A DNA stretch of 64,000 bases from Gari tellinella (GCA_922989275.2 OV277863.1:21418001-21482000); one strand, 5' to 3'. Numbered from the stretch's first letter, positions 10,759 to 21,547 are shown. A program made the numbers and translations. The notes: a model not told the origin generated them from the letters alone.

Positions 10759-10935
10759 CTGAAATAAACAAACATCATATAACATAAGTCAAAATTACAA
10801 TCAAGTCACGATAATTCAAACTCTTTTAAGTCAAACGTAACCATATTTCTTCAGTTGAAATCTGACAACTTGATGTCACATAAGCAGGGCTGCCATTTCT
10901 CCATATTTTTCCTAAATCTTCGGATTTTTTTCTTG

Positions 10936-11060
10936 TAGATGATAGCTTAAAGCAGGCTGAAAGTAAAGCAGAATGCGCCTTAAGGCGCATTCTGCTTTAC
11001 TTCTAGCCTGCTTTAAGCAACCACGTGCCAACAAAACTAGAAACAGACGATGAGGTAAAG
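10936..11060. mobile_element. M1 MITE, hairpin plus right flank
   Basis: Perfect GCGCCTTAAGGCGC centre at 10976-10989. It ends GATGAGGTAAAGG inside a CCATTTCTCCATATTTTT-type background. Confidence 0.75.
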
Positions 11061-11224
11061 GTACGATTCGTAAAAATCGCACTTTAAATGCAAATTTGGA
11101 AATCTTAGGATTTTTATTATTAACTTATGGCAGCCCTGCATAAGTCAAACAGAATTACATGTTCATGTATTTCAAAGTTAAAAGATGGCAAAGTCATGTT
11201 TTTTTTTATTTAAGCAAAGTTTGG

Positions 11225-11345
11225 TTTAGGATATTAAAACTAGTTCTTATGGTGCATATGCATGGCTGTATAAAATGGAACCAATTTCTTCTGTGGTGAA
11301 ATAAATTAAGGCGTTAAAATGTATATTCACAGAAGCAATGGATTA
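11225..11345. mobile_element. M1 MITE, right-half fragment
   Basis: Contains TCTTATGGTGCATATGCATG and AAATTAAGGCGTTAAAATGT but no hairpin. Confidence 0.65.
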
Positions 11346-11659
11346 TAGGAGAGTTTACATAATTATAAATTGTAGAAAAAATTATTTTATACAAAAGATA
11401 AATCTATATCTGAGCAACTCTATATCAACCACTTTATTCAGTTATGAACATGCACCAAAAGAAATATGGTCTATTTTAGCAGATGGTAGCTTAACTCATT
11501 ACCCCATAAATACACCTTTTTACGCCTTTAATTTATTTCTCCACTGAAGAAAATAGTTCCAATTTATACAGTTATGAATATATATCATAAGAAATAATTT
11601 CTATTTTCTAGAAGACGGATGCTTAAAGCAGGTTGAAAGTAAAGCAGAATGTGCCTTAA

Positions 11660-12196
11660 AGCGACTCGCAACCAGATGGTGCATTAAAAATAGTAATTTG
11701 TAAATATGTGTCAAACGCTTATATAAATGGTAAAGAATTAGTTTAGGATAAGAAATTCTGTTTAAAAAAATGTATTTCAATAAAAAAAAATATTGGTCTC
11801 TGGTGGGATTCGAACCCGGGGCCCGGCATTGGCGGACAGAAGGCAAAATAGGGGAAACCGCTTAGACCAATGGACCACGGAACTATCTGTTTATCTCGGA
11901 TCGATTTTAACGTATTTCAATGTGTAGCATCGAAAGTGCATACAACTTCGTAATTCGGCTCGTGTTTATGTCTGAGCCCGTGTAGAGAAGCAACAACAAC
12001 AACTATACCGTCTACTAGTCGGTATAGAAAAACGATGGAAAATATCTAAAAATCTAAGATTCGGTGACGATTCTTGAGACTTTTTTTGGACTGATCATAT
12101 TTTTTTAATGTCAGAAGCCAAATAATGCCACAAATTTGCTTTTATTTGAGTATTTTATTTTATTTTGACAAGTACACCATCCGGTTGCGAGTCCCT
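11660..12196. mobile_element. 537-bp TTAA-flanked element with GACTCGCAACC ends
   Basis: Flanked by TTAA (11656-11659 and 12197-12200). The ends are inverted repeats: AGCGACTCGCAACCAGATGG and, on the other strand, AGGGACTCGCAACCGGATGG. It carries a tRNA-like region at 11790-11883 but no transposase frame. Confidence 0.85.
11790..11883 (-). repeat. tRNA-derived sequence (SINE head or tRNA pseudogene)
   Basis: On the minus strand it contains an A-box-like TGGTCCATTGGTCTAAG and a B-box GGTTCGAATCC, followed by a T-run. The T stem pairs poorly and the variable region is long, so a working tRNA is unlikely. Confidence 0.7.
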
Positions 12197-12635
12197 TTAA
12201 GGCACATTCTGCTTTATTTTAACCTGCTTTAAGTGGCCACCTATCTTCAATACTAGAAACAGTCTATGGGGTAATGGGTTAAAGCAGGGTGAAGTATAAA
12301 GCAGAGTATGCCTTAAGGCACATTCTGCTTTACTTTCAACCAGCTTTAAGTAGTCACCAGTCTATAAAACTAGACACAGGCTATTGAGCAACAGGCTAAA
12401 TCTCTATCCTGAGGATTCACGGCACCATAAATATGATCTGCAATTTCTACACTTGACCAATGGGGATATCTGATAACAATTTATTTACCAACTGTCCTTG
12501 AAACAGATATGTTATATTATTACACCTCGCTTTGAGTTACAATGTTAAATTCCCATAGACCTACAGTTAACATTTTGCATGTCTTTTACATCTATTCAAA
12601 ATATACTGTCACTCTTTATGATATTCTTTTTGTGA

Positions 12636-13040
12636 CGTCACTCTAAAGGACATTACTTTTTTACTCCGTCCGAAAACGTACTGTCAGCATTGACATTGAG
12701 TTCGCTATTGGATACATTGGAACGTTATAAAGAGTGGTAACATAATTATAAACAATGTGACATCATAGACGGCGACGTCGTTTCCCGCGTTACGTACATG
12801 TCTGCGCTAAATTAGTATTCACAACACATTTTATAAAATACAAATGAGACAATTCTAAAGCTAGAATTGATAAGCTCGGTGTAATAAAATAAATATTAGA
12901 TGTCAGTTTGCGTGACATTCAAATTGTCAACCCTCGAAAACAAGAATGTCACCCTCGGCTATGCCTCGGGGTGACATGCTGTTTCTCGGGTTGACAATTT
13001 GAATGTCACGCAAACTGCCATCTAATATTTATATAATGTT
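12636..13040. mobile_element. Foldback element, ~150-bp hairpin with TGACGTCA nearby
   Basis: Long inverted repeat at about 12889-13035: ATATTAGATGTCAGTTTGCG against CGCAAACTGCCATCTAATAT, with GACAATTTGAATGTCACGC within the arms. TGACGTCA lies at about 12638. Confidence 0.75.
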
Positions 13041-13367
13041 GCCTAATTTCCACCAGGAAGTTATCTCCTGCCTAAGCTGCCAAACCATTAACCATTCTCC
13101 TGCTATTAGTGTATCTTGGATGGGTTTGTTTTTTTTCTTCCAAAATATCAAAATGTACACCTCCAAAGGTGCAGAATCATTGGGAAGTGTTTCGGAATGA
13201 TAAGGACAATAAAACTAATATATATTTCAAAAATATACAGAAGGGTTGCGGATTTACTAAATTTGTATTCTGCGCCTAGTCCCCACCCTAGTGGAACCCT
13301 GGTCTTTAAAGGCCCATTCTGCTTAACTTTTCAAACAGGCTATGGAGCAAAGAGTTTGAGTACTCAC

Positions 13368-13436
13368 AGATCTGTAAGTTTTTTGCAATTGTTAAGATTC
13401 AGCTCCTCTATATTTCGACACTGCTCTGCAAATTTC
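13368..13436 (-). CDS. FBXL20: FBXL2/FBXL20-like, internal exon 3 of 5 visible
   Basis: This 69-nt exon reads KFAEQCRNIEELNLNNCKKLTD, the second leucine-rich repeat, aligning with the family segment FAQNCRNIEVLNLNGCTKTTD. It starts after TTCCAG and ends at GATCT/GTGAGT. One base at the start completes the codon from the previous exon and two bases at the end begin the next, so splicing stays in frame on both sides. Confidence 0.92.
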
Positions 13437-13941
13437 CTGGAATTAAAAAACAACAAAAATTATTATGTTTTATACATATGCAGTTATATAGGGAAAAAGT
13501 TTTTTTTTTTTTAAACCTACTTGTCTGTTAAAAATTGTCAATTACATAATTATTGTATGCAACGATCTGTATATACTGTACAATTTTCTACCCATCTAGA
13601 CAATGCATGGTACAATTGCCTGAAATAAAAATTTGAACCCATTTTGAACCCCTTTTTCCATAGTCAATCGTAATCAATTATATCCATCTGTGCTTAAATA
13701 CATTTCCTGAACTAGTTTCAGTGATAACACCTAGTCAGACAGTTCCTTGGCAAAACTCATGCATCTTGGGCTCATACCTGCAGCAAAGAATCAGTGAAGC
13801 ATCTTATGTGAGGCACGTCTCTTATATTTGATAGTTTGGTTAGAAATACCTATTAAAATATATTTCATTGATATTTTTCCTTATTTTATAAGCCAATATA
13901 ATAGTTCAGTTACAGATGTTCACAGTGAGTGCACCTTAATA

Positions 13942-14161
13942 TAAAGTTAAACCTCTCTATTACGACCACTAAAAAGAAGGCTTATTGATTGTATAAAAGA
14001 CAGGTGAAAGCTTAAAGCATTTAAAACTAAGGTGGCAGTAAAACAGAAAGCTCCTAACGGAGCTTTCTGTTTTACTGTCACCTTGCTTTAAGCAGTCACA
14101 TGTCGTGAACACCTAATATTTAATACAATTTAACAGTCGTAATAGAGAGGTTTTACTGTAG
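13942..14161. mobile_element. M5 MITE, near complete
   Basis: AAACCTCTCTATTACGACCA at the left and GAGAGGTTTTACTGTA at the right. Hairpin centre AAAGCTCCTAACGGAGCTTT. Confidence 0.88.
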
Positions 14162-14384
14162 GCAACTCAGCAGGAGAAAGGATAAGTGTTGAACTAGTTA
14201 ACGTTTGCATGTTAATATTTTGTGGTACATATTATCAATAATTAAAATCTAGAACATGACAAATTGTAATTAAAACTTCACTCTCTTACCTGGCTCACTT
14301 TCCTAAAGAAGTTAAAATGAGTCAATATACTATATGGACAAGATTGATAAGACAATACTTCAACATGTGTTAGTGAAACACTAT

Positions 14385-15130
14385 GATGTGACAATGACCT
14401 CTAAATGACCTTGACCTTTGTCTGAAATGACCCAACTTATACTGAGTGAGCTCAAGAGCTTCTTGAGTTGAGTACACATGCCAACTATGAAGTCATGTAG
14501 TTCCTAGGTTATGATCAAGGTTAAATTCAGTCTATTTGATTCCTAAATGATCTCTAGATGACCTTGACCTTTTTCTGACATGACCCAAGTTGTAAACATG
14601 CCAAATATATGATCATATGAGATCTCTATCACATGTAGTTCCAAAGTTATGGCCAAGGTTGACTGCTGACCACTTAAATCAAGTTGAAAGAAAAGAATAA
14701 TGCACCTTGGCACCATCTGCTAAAATATAGAAACTATTACTGATGATGTATATAATTATATTTATGACAAGATTTGTGAAACACTATGCCCCCTAATGTG
14801 GTCAAGATCTTTAAATGACCTTGACCTTTGTATGGCATAACCCAATATGTACTGAGCTCAAGAGCTTCCGGAGTTGAGTACACAAGTCATGCAAAACGTG
14901 TTAAAACATGTTATTGCCAAGGCAAAATTAGCCTATTTGACCTATAAAACACCTTCAAATAATCTAGACCTTTTTTTAGACATGACTTAAGTTGTACTGA
15001 AGCCAAAAACTTCTTGAGTTGAGTACACATGCCAAATATGAAGTTTCTATCACATGTACTTCCAAAGTTATTGCCACGGTAATAGTTGTATAATGACAAA
15101 CAGTGACAGATAGACTGACAGGCAGGGCAA
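14385..15130. repeat. Dispersed repeat with three TGACCTTGACCTTT units
   Basis: Three related units (near 14395, 14545 and 14805) share AAATGACCTTGACCTTT, GAGTTGAGTACACATGCCAA and a CACATGTAGTTCC segment. It closes with GACAGATAGACTGACAGGCA. An M1 scrap lies at 14668-14775. Confidence 0.75.
14668..14775. mobile_element. M1 MITE, deleted fragment
   Basis: CCACTTAAATCAAGTTGAAAG and ACCATCTGCTAAAATATAG are present; the hairpin is lost. Confidence 0.55.
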
Positions 15131-15191
15131 AAACAATATGCCAAACTATGCTGTGTTGGGATATAAAAGGGTGTATTTAAGAAGTAATGGC

Positions 15192-15414
15192 TTAACCTAT
15201 TACCCCATAGCATGTTTCTGGTTTTGAAGACAAGTGACCACTTAAAGTAGGTTAAAATTGAAGCAGAATGTGCTTTAATCAATCTACCAGCTGCTAGAAT
15301 ATAGAAATTATTTCTGATGTTAAATGTTCACAACTGTATAAATTTGAACTTTTTTCTTCAGTGGAGGGATAAATTAGAGGTGTAGAAAGGTGTATTTATA
15401 GGGTAATGGGTTAA
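15192..15414. mobile_element. M1 MITE with lost hairpin arm
   Basis: TTAACCTATTACCCC to GGGTAATGGGTTAA. The right arm of the hairpin is deleted after GCAGAATGTGCTTTAA. Confidence 0.88.
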
Positions 15415-15507
15415 GAAGTTTGGTTGTGATATAAGAGAGAAGATGTTGAAACTGTTCATGTTACAGACTCCATCTGCGAGTGGATGTACATTGCAAACAG
15501 TTTGCAG

Positions 15508-15766
15508 ACAGAGTACCTTTGTATCTAATTCTAGTATTGAAGATGTGTGGCCACTTAAAGCAGGCTAAAAGTAAAGCAGAATGTGCCTTAAGGCACATTC
15601 TGCTTTACTTTTAGCCTGCTTTAAGCTATCATCATTCTGCTAGAATATAGAAAATATTTCTTACGGGGAAAATTGATGACTGTTTCAATTAGAATTATTT
15701 TCTTCACTGGTGGAAAAAATATAATATATTATAGTGAAAATGCTTATCGATGGAGTAAAGGGTTAA
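15508..15766. mobile_element. M1 MITE
   Basis: Hairpin centre GTGCCTTAAGGCAC. The right end GAGTAAAGGGTTAA is intact and the left end worn. Confidence 0.85.
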
Positions 15767-15774
15767 ACCTGACC

Positions 15775-15896
15775 CAGTGCTTATAAGGCTTTTGAGTTGA
15801 GTCAAAAATTCTCAAGCATTTGATTGGTCAGATTTGAGCCTAGGCTTGAGAACGATTTCAAACTCAACTCAAACGCTTTATAAGCATGGACCCAGA
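15775..15896. mobile_element. Hairpin element with GATTGGTCAGATTTGAGC core
   Basis: Ends CAGTGCTTATAAGGC and GCTTTATAAGCATGG, with inner TTGAGTTGAGT/ACTCAACTCAA. Same core as the element at 1297-1465. Confidence 0.65.
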
Positions 15897-16020
15897 AGGA
15901 AATAACATCCTCCCAACAGTACAGTAACTCACTGGCTTCATTTCATCATTAAATTTTATGGCTTAGTCTTAGACTCTTCTCTTTCTAAATAAGGACTATG
16001 CTGACGATATATTAAACCAG

Positions 16021-16250
16021 CTTAAACCTTGACCCTGCAATATACAACTTGGCTTACATTTGCAAACAGTTTGGGTCCTGATCAGAGGCCGAGTTACTGG
16101 GCGTCTGATCAAGATCCAAACTGTTTGCTACATGTATTAAATATTCATAAGTCAAAAAAATTACATAAAAGCTGAATTTTGTAATTTTTCACTGATGACA
16201 ATTTTGAAACCAGATGATGATTTTATCATTTAGCAGGATACAGGTTGAAT
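16021..16250. mobile_element. M3 MITE
   Basis: Hairpin GCAAACAGTTTGGGTCCTGA at about 16060-16130 with the usual M3 flank after it. Ends are worn. Confidence 0.75.
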
Positions 16251-16432
16251 GTCACCCACAGTGGGGTTCTCAAATGAAACAAGCCTTAAAATAGCATACA
16301 AGGCAATTCTCACCATGAAAGCTTTCAGTAATTTTATTTAGAGAGATTTCTGATCTCAGGGCATTTGTTATTCCGACAAAGGCATGAAATTAATGATCCC
16401 CTCTGTACCAGGCCTATCTTCAGATAGGGAGA

Positions 16433-16629
16433 CAGGGTTCTAGATAAGGGGGAGAAAACTGCATGAACAAATCCAGCATTTTCTCATTTATTTCAGCACC
16501 AAATCCTATGGTGTTACTGCTCATTAGAATCGTCTCTTCGAGACGATTCTAATGAGTAGTGACACCATAGGGTTTAAAGCAGAAATAAAGATTTTGATTT
16601 TTGAAATACTCCCCTTATCTGGAACCCTG
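16433..16629. mobile_element. M4 MITE, complete, ~197 bp
   Basis: CAGGGTTCTAGATAAGGGGG to CCTTATCTGGAACCCTG. Perfect hairpin TCGTCTCTTCGAGACGA. Confidence 0.9.
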
Positions 16630-16787
16630 AGGAGAGCCCAGCTCCAGCAGGGTGGCCATTCCTCCAGCTTTTTCCAAAATCTTCAGAATTTTCTTAATTT
16701 TACCGGACGTACAGAATATTTCCTACATGTTTTCATAAAGATAATGACTGTAATGGTGTGATATAGTGTTTTGAAAAGATGGCTTTG

Positions 16788-17192
16788 AACACAGTTAAAC
16801 CTCCCTCAGGGCTCCAGATAAGAGGGAGTAAACTGAGCAAATCCAACATTATATCGCTTATTTCAGCACTAAATCCTATGGTGTTACTACTCATTAGAAT
16901 CGTCTCTTCGAGACGATTCTAATGAGTAGTGACACCATAGGGTTTAAAGTAGAAATAAAGATTTTAGTTTTTGAAATACTCCCCTTATCTGGAGTTCTGC
17001 TCCCTATTACAGCCACTAAATTTTGTAAATTATTTGATGTTTTAGGCAGGTTACTGCTTAAAACAAGGTGGCAGTAAAACAGAAAGCTCCTATATTTCTG
17101 TTTTACTGTCACCTTGCTTTAAGCTGTCACCTGTCGTTTAAACAATCAATTAGCCTTCGTTTAAGCGGTCGTAATAGAGAGGTTTTACTGTA
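16788..17192. mobile_element. M5 MITE interrupted by M4
   Basis: GTTAAACCTCCCT, then M4, then CTCCCTATTACAGCCACTAA. It continues through the core hairpin to AGAGAGGTTTTACTGTA. Confidence 0.85.
16805..16999. mobile_element. M4 MITE nested in M5, 195 bp
   Basis: CAGGGCTCCAGATAAGAGGG to CTTATCTGGAGTTCTG, flanked on both sides by CTCCCT (host target duplication). Confidence 0.92.
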
Positions 17193-17339
17193 GTGAGTTT
17201 ATGTGAAACAATGCCGGAATCTGCGCTTTGAAAATTGTGAAATATTATTATTTTTTATCAAAATCTATTCAAATTTGTTGGCACTAATGTAAACATTGTT
17301 AAAGTCTTGCATATAGATCTGAGTACGTCAAGGGCAGAT

Positions 17340-17507
17340 ACTTCTTGAACATCCTTATTTTTACAATAAACTCTATGTTGTTAACACTCATTAGAATAAT
17401 CTTGAAGAGACAATTCTGATGAGTGTCACAGCATAGGCATTGGTGGAGGAATAATGAAGAAAATATTGGAAAGATTAATTAACCTATTCTTATCTAAATC
17501 CATTACT
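17340..17507. mobile_element. M4-like hairpin, degraded
   Basis: ACTCATTAGAATAATC...GACAATTCTGATGAGTG with CTATGTTG/CAGCATAGG outside. The ends were not found. Confidence 0.55.
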
Positions 17508-17725
17508 CCATAGAAACTCATTTTTACACCTTTACTTTATTAATTCCTTCACTGAAGAAAATGGTTCCAATAATTTATACAGTTACAAATACGCATTAAA
17601 AGAAATCTATTCTATATTCTATCATAAAGCAGGCTTAGAAGGCGCATTTTGCTTTACTTTCCACCTGCTTTAAGTGGTATCCTATCTTCAATACTAGAAA
17701 CAGGCTAAATGGGAGAGTGTGTTAA
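17508..17725. mobile_element. M1 MITE, hairpin partly deleted
   Basis: Flanks are complete. The left hairpin arm is shortened to AAAGCAGGCTTAGAAGGCGC. Confidence 0.78.
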
Positions 17726-17936
17726 CCCAGTTTATACGGGATACCCTTTTAGGTGTACCTCTAGGCAAACAGTTTTGATCTCAGATCAGGCCCCACATTG
17801 TGAGATCAAAACTGTTTGCTGCTAAGTCAATATTCAATCAGAAACTGCTAAAATCTTTTGCAAATATTTGAGTTACACCCGCTGCAGACGACATTTTAAA
17901 ATGGCCACCAAATATTACCCAGCATACAATGGGTTA
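17722..17936. mobile_element. M3 MITE, complete
   Basis: TTAACCCAGTTTATACGGGA to CATACAATGGGTTAA. Hairpin arms GCAAACAGTTTTGATCTC. It abuts the preceding M1. Confidence 0.82.
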
Positions 17937-17960
17937 AAGTAGACAGTCAGGGTAACTTAC

Positions 17961-18055
17961 TGTAGAGCATCGTCTGTAATATTCTGACAGCCTAGTAAGC
18001 TCAGGGACTTCAGGAAACCACCACAACGCTTCGAGATATTCTCAACCACTGGTGC
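17961..18055 (-). CDS. FBXL20: FBXL2/FBXL20-like, internal exon 2 of 5 visible
   Basis: The translation APVVENISKRCGGFLKSLSL is followed by LGCQNITDDALQ. It matches the first leucine-rich repeat of FBXL20 (VVENISKRCGGFLRKLSLRGC in the human protein). The acceptor is CAG/GCACC and the donor CTACA/GTAAGT. The exon is 95 nt long and ends two bases into a codon, completed by the first base of the next exon at 13436. A 20.4-kb intron packed with transposons separates it from the exon at 38469. Confidence 0.92.
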
Positions 18056-18953
18056 CTGAAAATACATAAATATGCAAAATATAATGTTCATCAAATATTC
18101 AAAAGCCATAAATATTTGTTCACTTAGTTCTATGGAGGTACTGTATTTGAACCCTTTCCTCCTTGAAACTTGAAATGGACAATGCCAGTTTCCGATCTTG
18201 TCTTGTCTATTTTGTTTTACTTTTAAGGGTTATAGGTTGTTTTTTAATGTATTGCACTAATTAGCAAACAGTACAGACTCCTTCAGGAGCCCTCTGATCT
18301 TGGTATTCACTGTTTCAGGGCTCCAGATAAGAGGAAGTTAACCCCTGCGAAACTTTGTTCTGGAGTCTAGAACAATTCTAGAACTGTTCTGGAACTTTTT
18401 TCACAGTTCTAGAACTGTTCTGTAACTGTTCCAAGTGGAAGTTCCAGAACAATTGTTCTACAACTGTTCCAGAACATTTTGTGGAACAGTTCTAGAACAG
18501 TCTCAAGACATTATTTGTTCTACATTTGTTCTGGAACAGTTCCGGAGTGGTTTCAGAACTTGAAATGGGATTCAAATGTTCTAGATGTGTTCATGTACAT
18601 TTTGTAGAACAGTTTCAGAACAGTTTCAGAACTTACACTCTGCATGTGTTCCGGAACAGTTCTGGATCTGATTCAGAACTTGTAAGTTTCACAAACAAGT
18701 GAATATTATACATACACAAACAACAACAACAACACCCAGGACAACACAGCCATGTGACTTTCAGGTTTTCTTTTTATTTATACTTTAAAATGGGAATGTG
18801 GCAAACAATAAAGACTCCAAACCAGTTCAATCTCCTGACAACAGTTCATGGTAAGTCACATAATACATTTAATACAATGTTATCATGAGTATAATATAGT
18901 TTAGATAACCAAAACCATGTGGTACCCCACCCACTAGTAGTTTACTATGAGTC

Positions 18954-19969
18954 CAGGGTTCGACATTGGCCTACGTCCGATAGACATTCACTAGTAACGG
19001 CGATGTTCGGTCTAGTGATCCCTCGCAGTTACTAACCCGAATGGTCTAGTTAAAATCTGAGGATGATTTTTTTAAATTCACGCATTTAGAAAATGACATC
19101 ATTATGTTCAAGCTAAAAATCCTACCCAATTTCGCCACTGTGGTTTCAGACAAGTAGGTTGCTCAGACCTCAAAACTGTTTCTGCATCTAAATAAAGCAC
19201 GCAGTCGGGAAATCCTTGTTCTAAAATTAGCAGTAGTAACTATCCCGCAGTAATTAGGGTGACGAGTAAAATCCGGTTCAGTTACGAAAAATATCGGTGT
19301 GATTAATTGATCATCTCGCTCTATACTTAAAACACCTGATTGTGTTGATAACAGTTACGTTTTGAATGTTTTTAGAATTGATCATTTTTAATTAGAAAGG
19401 TACAATATCCGAAAAGGTAACTGCAGTCTCAGTTTTTGGGATTGAAAATGACAATTTATTCTGCGAACCGATATTTCTCGGTAGTTACCAGATATTACAC
19501 TTTCCCACGCTTTTCACTACCATGATTGTCGTAAGTATCTTCAATGCAATTATTTTACCTAAAACACAATTTTGTATCAATTTTTACGTGCGAAACCGAA
19601 ATCAATCCCAATTCTGATATATTATTTGTTTTGTTAACGAAAATATCCATTTTTCTGCCAAGTATAAGTACGACATTCAGCGAACGCTTTTTTGTTTGTG
19701 TACATCGTAACGTCAAATCATGTCAGATTTATTCAGCTTCGGTTTTAATGGTAAGACAAAGGAAGAGAAAGGGGCGAGTACAGCTACGGCGGAGTCAAAG
19801 ACACGCTATGAAAAGCAAAAAAGACAGAGAAAGTTTTGCGAAATTATTGAAGTTTACCAAAGATTCAGTTGTTTCTGTTTGGTCTACCAACTTTTTGGTC
19901 TGGTCTAGTAATGTTTGCAGGCTACAAGACCGAATGTCTAGTGAAAAAAAAAGTTAATGTCGAACCCTG
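18954..19969. mobile_element. hAT-like element, remnant, nested
   Basis: The ends CAGGGTTCGACATT and AATGTCGAACCCTG are inverted repeats typical of hAT. Internal repeats AGACATTCACTAG/CTAGTGAAAA-type lie beside them. A clean 8-bp duplication was not seen. Confidence 0.7.
19720..19908 (+). pseudogene. Short lysine/arginine-rich frame inside the hAT-like element
   Basis: Begins MSDLFSFGFNGKTKEEKGAS and includes SKTRYEKQKRQRKF. It could be the N-terminus of a hAT transposase, judging only by position and basic composition. 62 codons, no domain recognised. Confidence 0.35.
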
Positions 19970-21004
19970 ATGACATAAGTTTTACACACAATTTTAGTTC
20001 AGGAACATAATTACAGTTGTTACATGTTTAACTTAAACTTTGTATTAATTTGGAAACCCTTTATCAATTATGATATTGTTTTTAGGTCAGGATCCAATCT
20101 AGAACTCTTATTCCAGAACAATACTAGAACTGTTCTAGAACCATTCTAGAACCATTCTAGAACTCATGTTCTAGAACTGTTCCAGAAACATTTTGTCTCA
20201 TTTAACATTTCTGAAACTGTTCTGGAACCTATGAAGAACAGTTCTAGAACACCTCTAGAACTATTCTGGAACTATTGTTCTATGCCTATTCTGGAACTAT
20301 TGTTCTAGAACCATTCTAGAACTATTGTTCTAGAACTTATCTGGAACTATTGTTCTAGAACTTATCTGGAACTATTGTTCTAGAACCATTCTAGAACTCA
20401 TAGTCTAGAACTATTACAGAAATATTTTGTCTCATTTAACATTTCTGAAACTGTTCTGGAACCTATGAAGAACAGTTCTAGAACACCTCTAGAACTATTC
20501 TGGAACTATTGTTCTAGAACTATTCTGGAACTATTGTTCTAGAACCATTCTAGAACTATTGTTCTAGAACTTATCTGGAACTATTGTTCTAGAACTTATC
20601 TGGAACTATTGTTCTAGAACCATTCTAGAACTCATAGTCTAGAACTATTACAGAAATATTTTGTCTCATTTAACATTTCTGAAACTGTTCTGGAACCTTT
20701 GAAGGACAGTTCTAGAACACCTGTTCCAGAACAATACTAGAACTATTCCAGAACTGTTCTAGAACTTTTCGCAGGGGAACTGAACAAATTCAATATTTTC
20801 TCATTCATTACAGCACCAATCCTATGGTGTTACTACTCATTAGAATTGTCTCTTCGAGACGATTCTAATAAGTAGTAACACCATAGGGTTTAATGCAGAA
20901 ATAAAGATTTTAGTTTTTTAAAAACTATCCTTATCTGGAGCCCTGCTGTTTGCATAGGAAAAATGTACTCTTCAGCAATACACTGTTTGAAAAGAAGGCA
21001 TATA

Positions 21005-21547
21005 CACTCAGTACAAAAAGAACGCACATTTTGTATCACAATCTTATTTTTATGTAGAAGGAACGTATTTGTGAATTATTATTAAATCTTTATTGAATTG
21101 GTAGCATCACAACCAGCACTTATCGGTGCGGTATTTTAAACAAGCTGTAGTTAATTCTTTCGCTGCCAAATTAATCGTGAGGTTTTTACCCCTTCACCGT
21201 CTTATTGTCGTCTCCTTCAATTTTGTTGTTTGCAAGATCGTTTCAAAGTAAAATTCAATGTAGAATGACTTAAATGAAATCGATAAGAGTGTCAAACAGT
21301 TTGGATCCTGATCAGACGCCGCATTACGCGGCGTATGATCAGGATCCAAACTGTTTGCTAACGCTTTTTGGCGTCATTAGGAGGGAAATGGTTAAAAGGC
21401 AGCACAATGTTTTTTGAGTATTTTTTTCTGAACTTGTTGCAGAATTATATAAATCTTGAGATATGGTCTTTCTTTTCTAATTTTCCTCAAAAAAATGTAT
21501 CCTTATCTGCGCCTCAGCACGATGTGCGTTTCTTTTTGCACTGAGTG
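21005..21547. mobile_element. Tc1/mariner-like MITE, 543 bp
   Basis: Flanked by TA. The ends CACTCAGTACAAAAAGAACG and, inverted, CACTCAGTGCAAAAAGAAAC match. No transposase. Carries an M3 copy. Confidence 0.88.
21151..21395. mobile_element. M3 MITE nested in the Tc1-like MITE
   Basis: TTAATTCTTTCGCTGCC to GGAGGGAAATGGTTAA. Hairpin CAAACAGTTTGGATCCTGAT, centre CGCCGCATTACGCGGCG. Confidence 0.85.

Larger units (their letters stand above)
11491..12282. mobile_element. Inner M1 inserted in outer M1, itself interrupted
   Basis: TTAACTCATTACCCC to GGGTAATGGGTTAA. Its hairpin is split exactly at the central TTAA by the 537-bp element. Confidence 0.88.
11391..12395. mobile_element. Outer M1 of a four-level nest
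   Basis: The left flank reads to GCAGATGGTAGCTTAA at 11494 and resumes at 12279 with TTAAAGCAGGGTGAAGTATA. Its own hairpin and right flank run to about 12395. Confidence 0.8.
10759..13367. other. FBXL intron between exons 3 and 4
   Basis: A 2.6-kb intron holding an M1 copy, a four-level nest (11391-12395) and a foldback element. Nothing is recognised at 12400-12530 or 13040-13300. Confidence 0.85.
13437..17960. other. FBXL intron between exons 2 and 3
   Basis: A 4.5-kb intron with M5, a TGACCTTGACC-bearing tandem repeat, M1, M3 and M4 copies and an M5/M4 nest. Unrecognised stretches include 13440-13940 and 17195-17340. Confidence 0.85.
18342..20777. mobile_element. 2.4-kb element with TTCTAGAAC/GTTCTGGAAC repeat arms
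   Basis: Terminal inverted repeat CCCCTGCGAAA / TTTCGCAGGGG. The left arm (18355-18690) and right arm (20090-20770) are made of dozens of degenerate GTTCTAGAAC and GTTCTGGAAC palindromes. In the right arm a ~240-bp block is repeated about three times (near 20190, 20440 and 20680). No transposase frame was recognised, so the superfamily is unknown. Confidence 0.85.
18316..20945. mobile_element. M4 MITE nested in M2, itself interrupted
   Basis: CAGGGCTCCAGATAAGAGGA before 18342. After 20777, AACTGAACAAATTC continues to TATCTGGAGCCCTG. CTGTTT is found on both outer sides. Confidence 0.88.

Noticed and set aside
11790..11883. Functional tRNA gene
   Set aside because: T stem pairs poorly and the middle does not fold as a standard anticodon arm; better seen as SINE-derived.
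13116..13514. 132-codon plus-strand frame
   Set aside because: Antisense to the real FBXL exon at 13368-13436 and M1-like scrap; a shadow frame.
18355..20770. TTCTAGAAC array as a centromeric satellite
   Set aside because: It is bounded by inverted ends and sits cleanly inside an M4 copy, so it is an inserted element.
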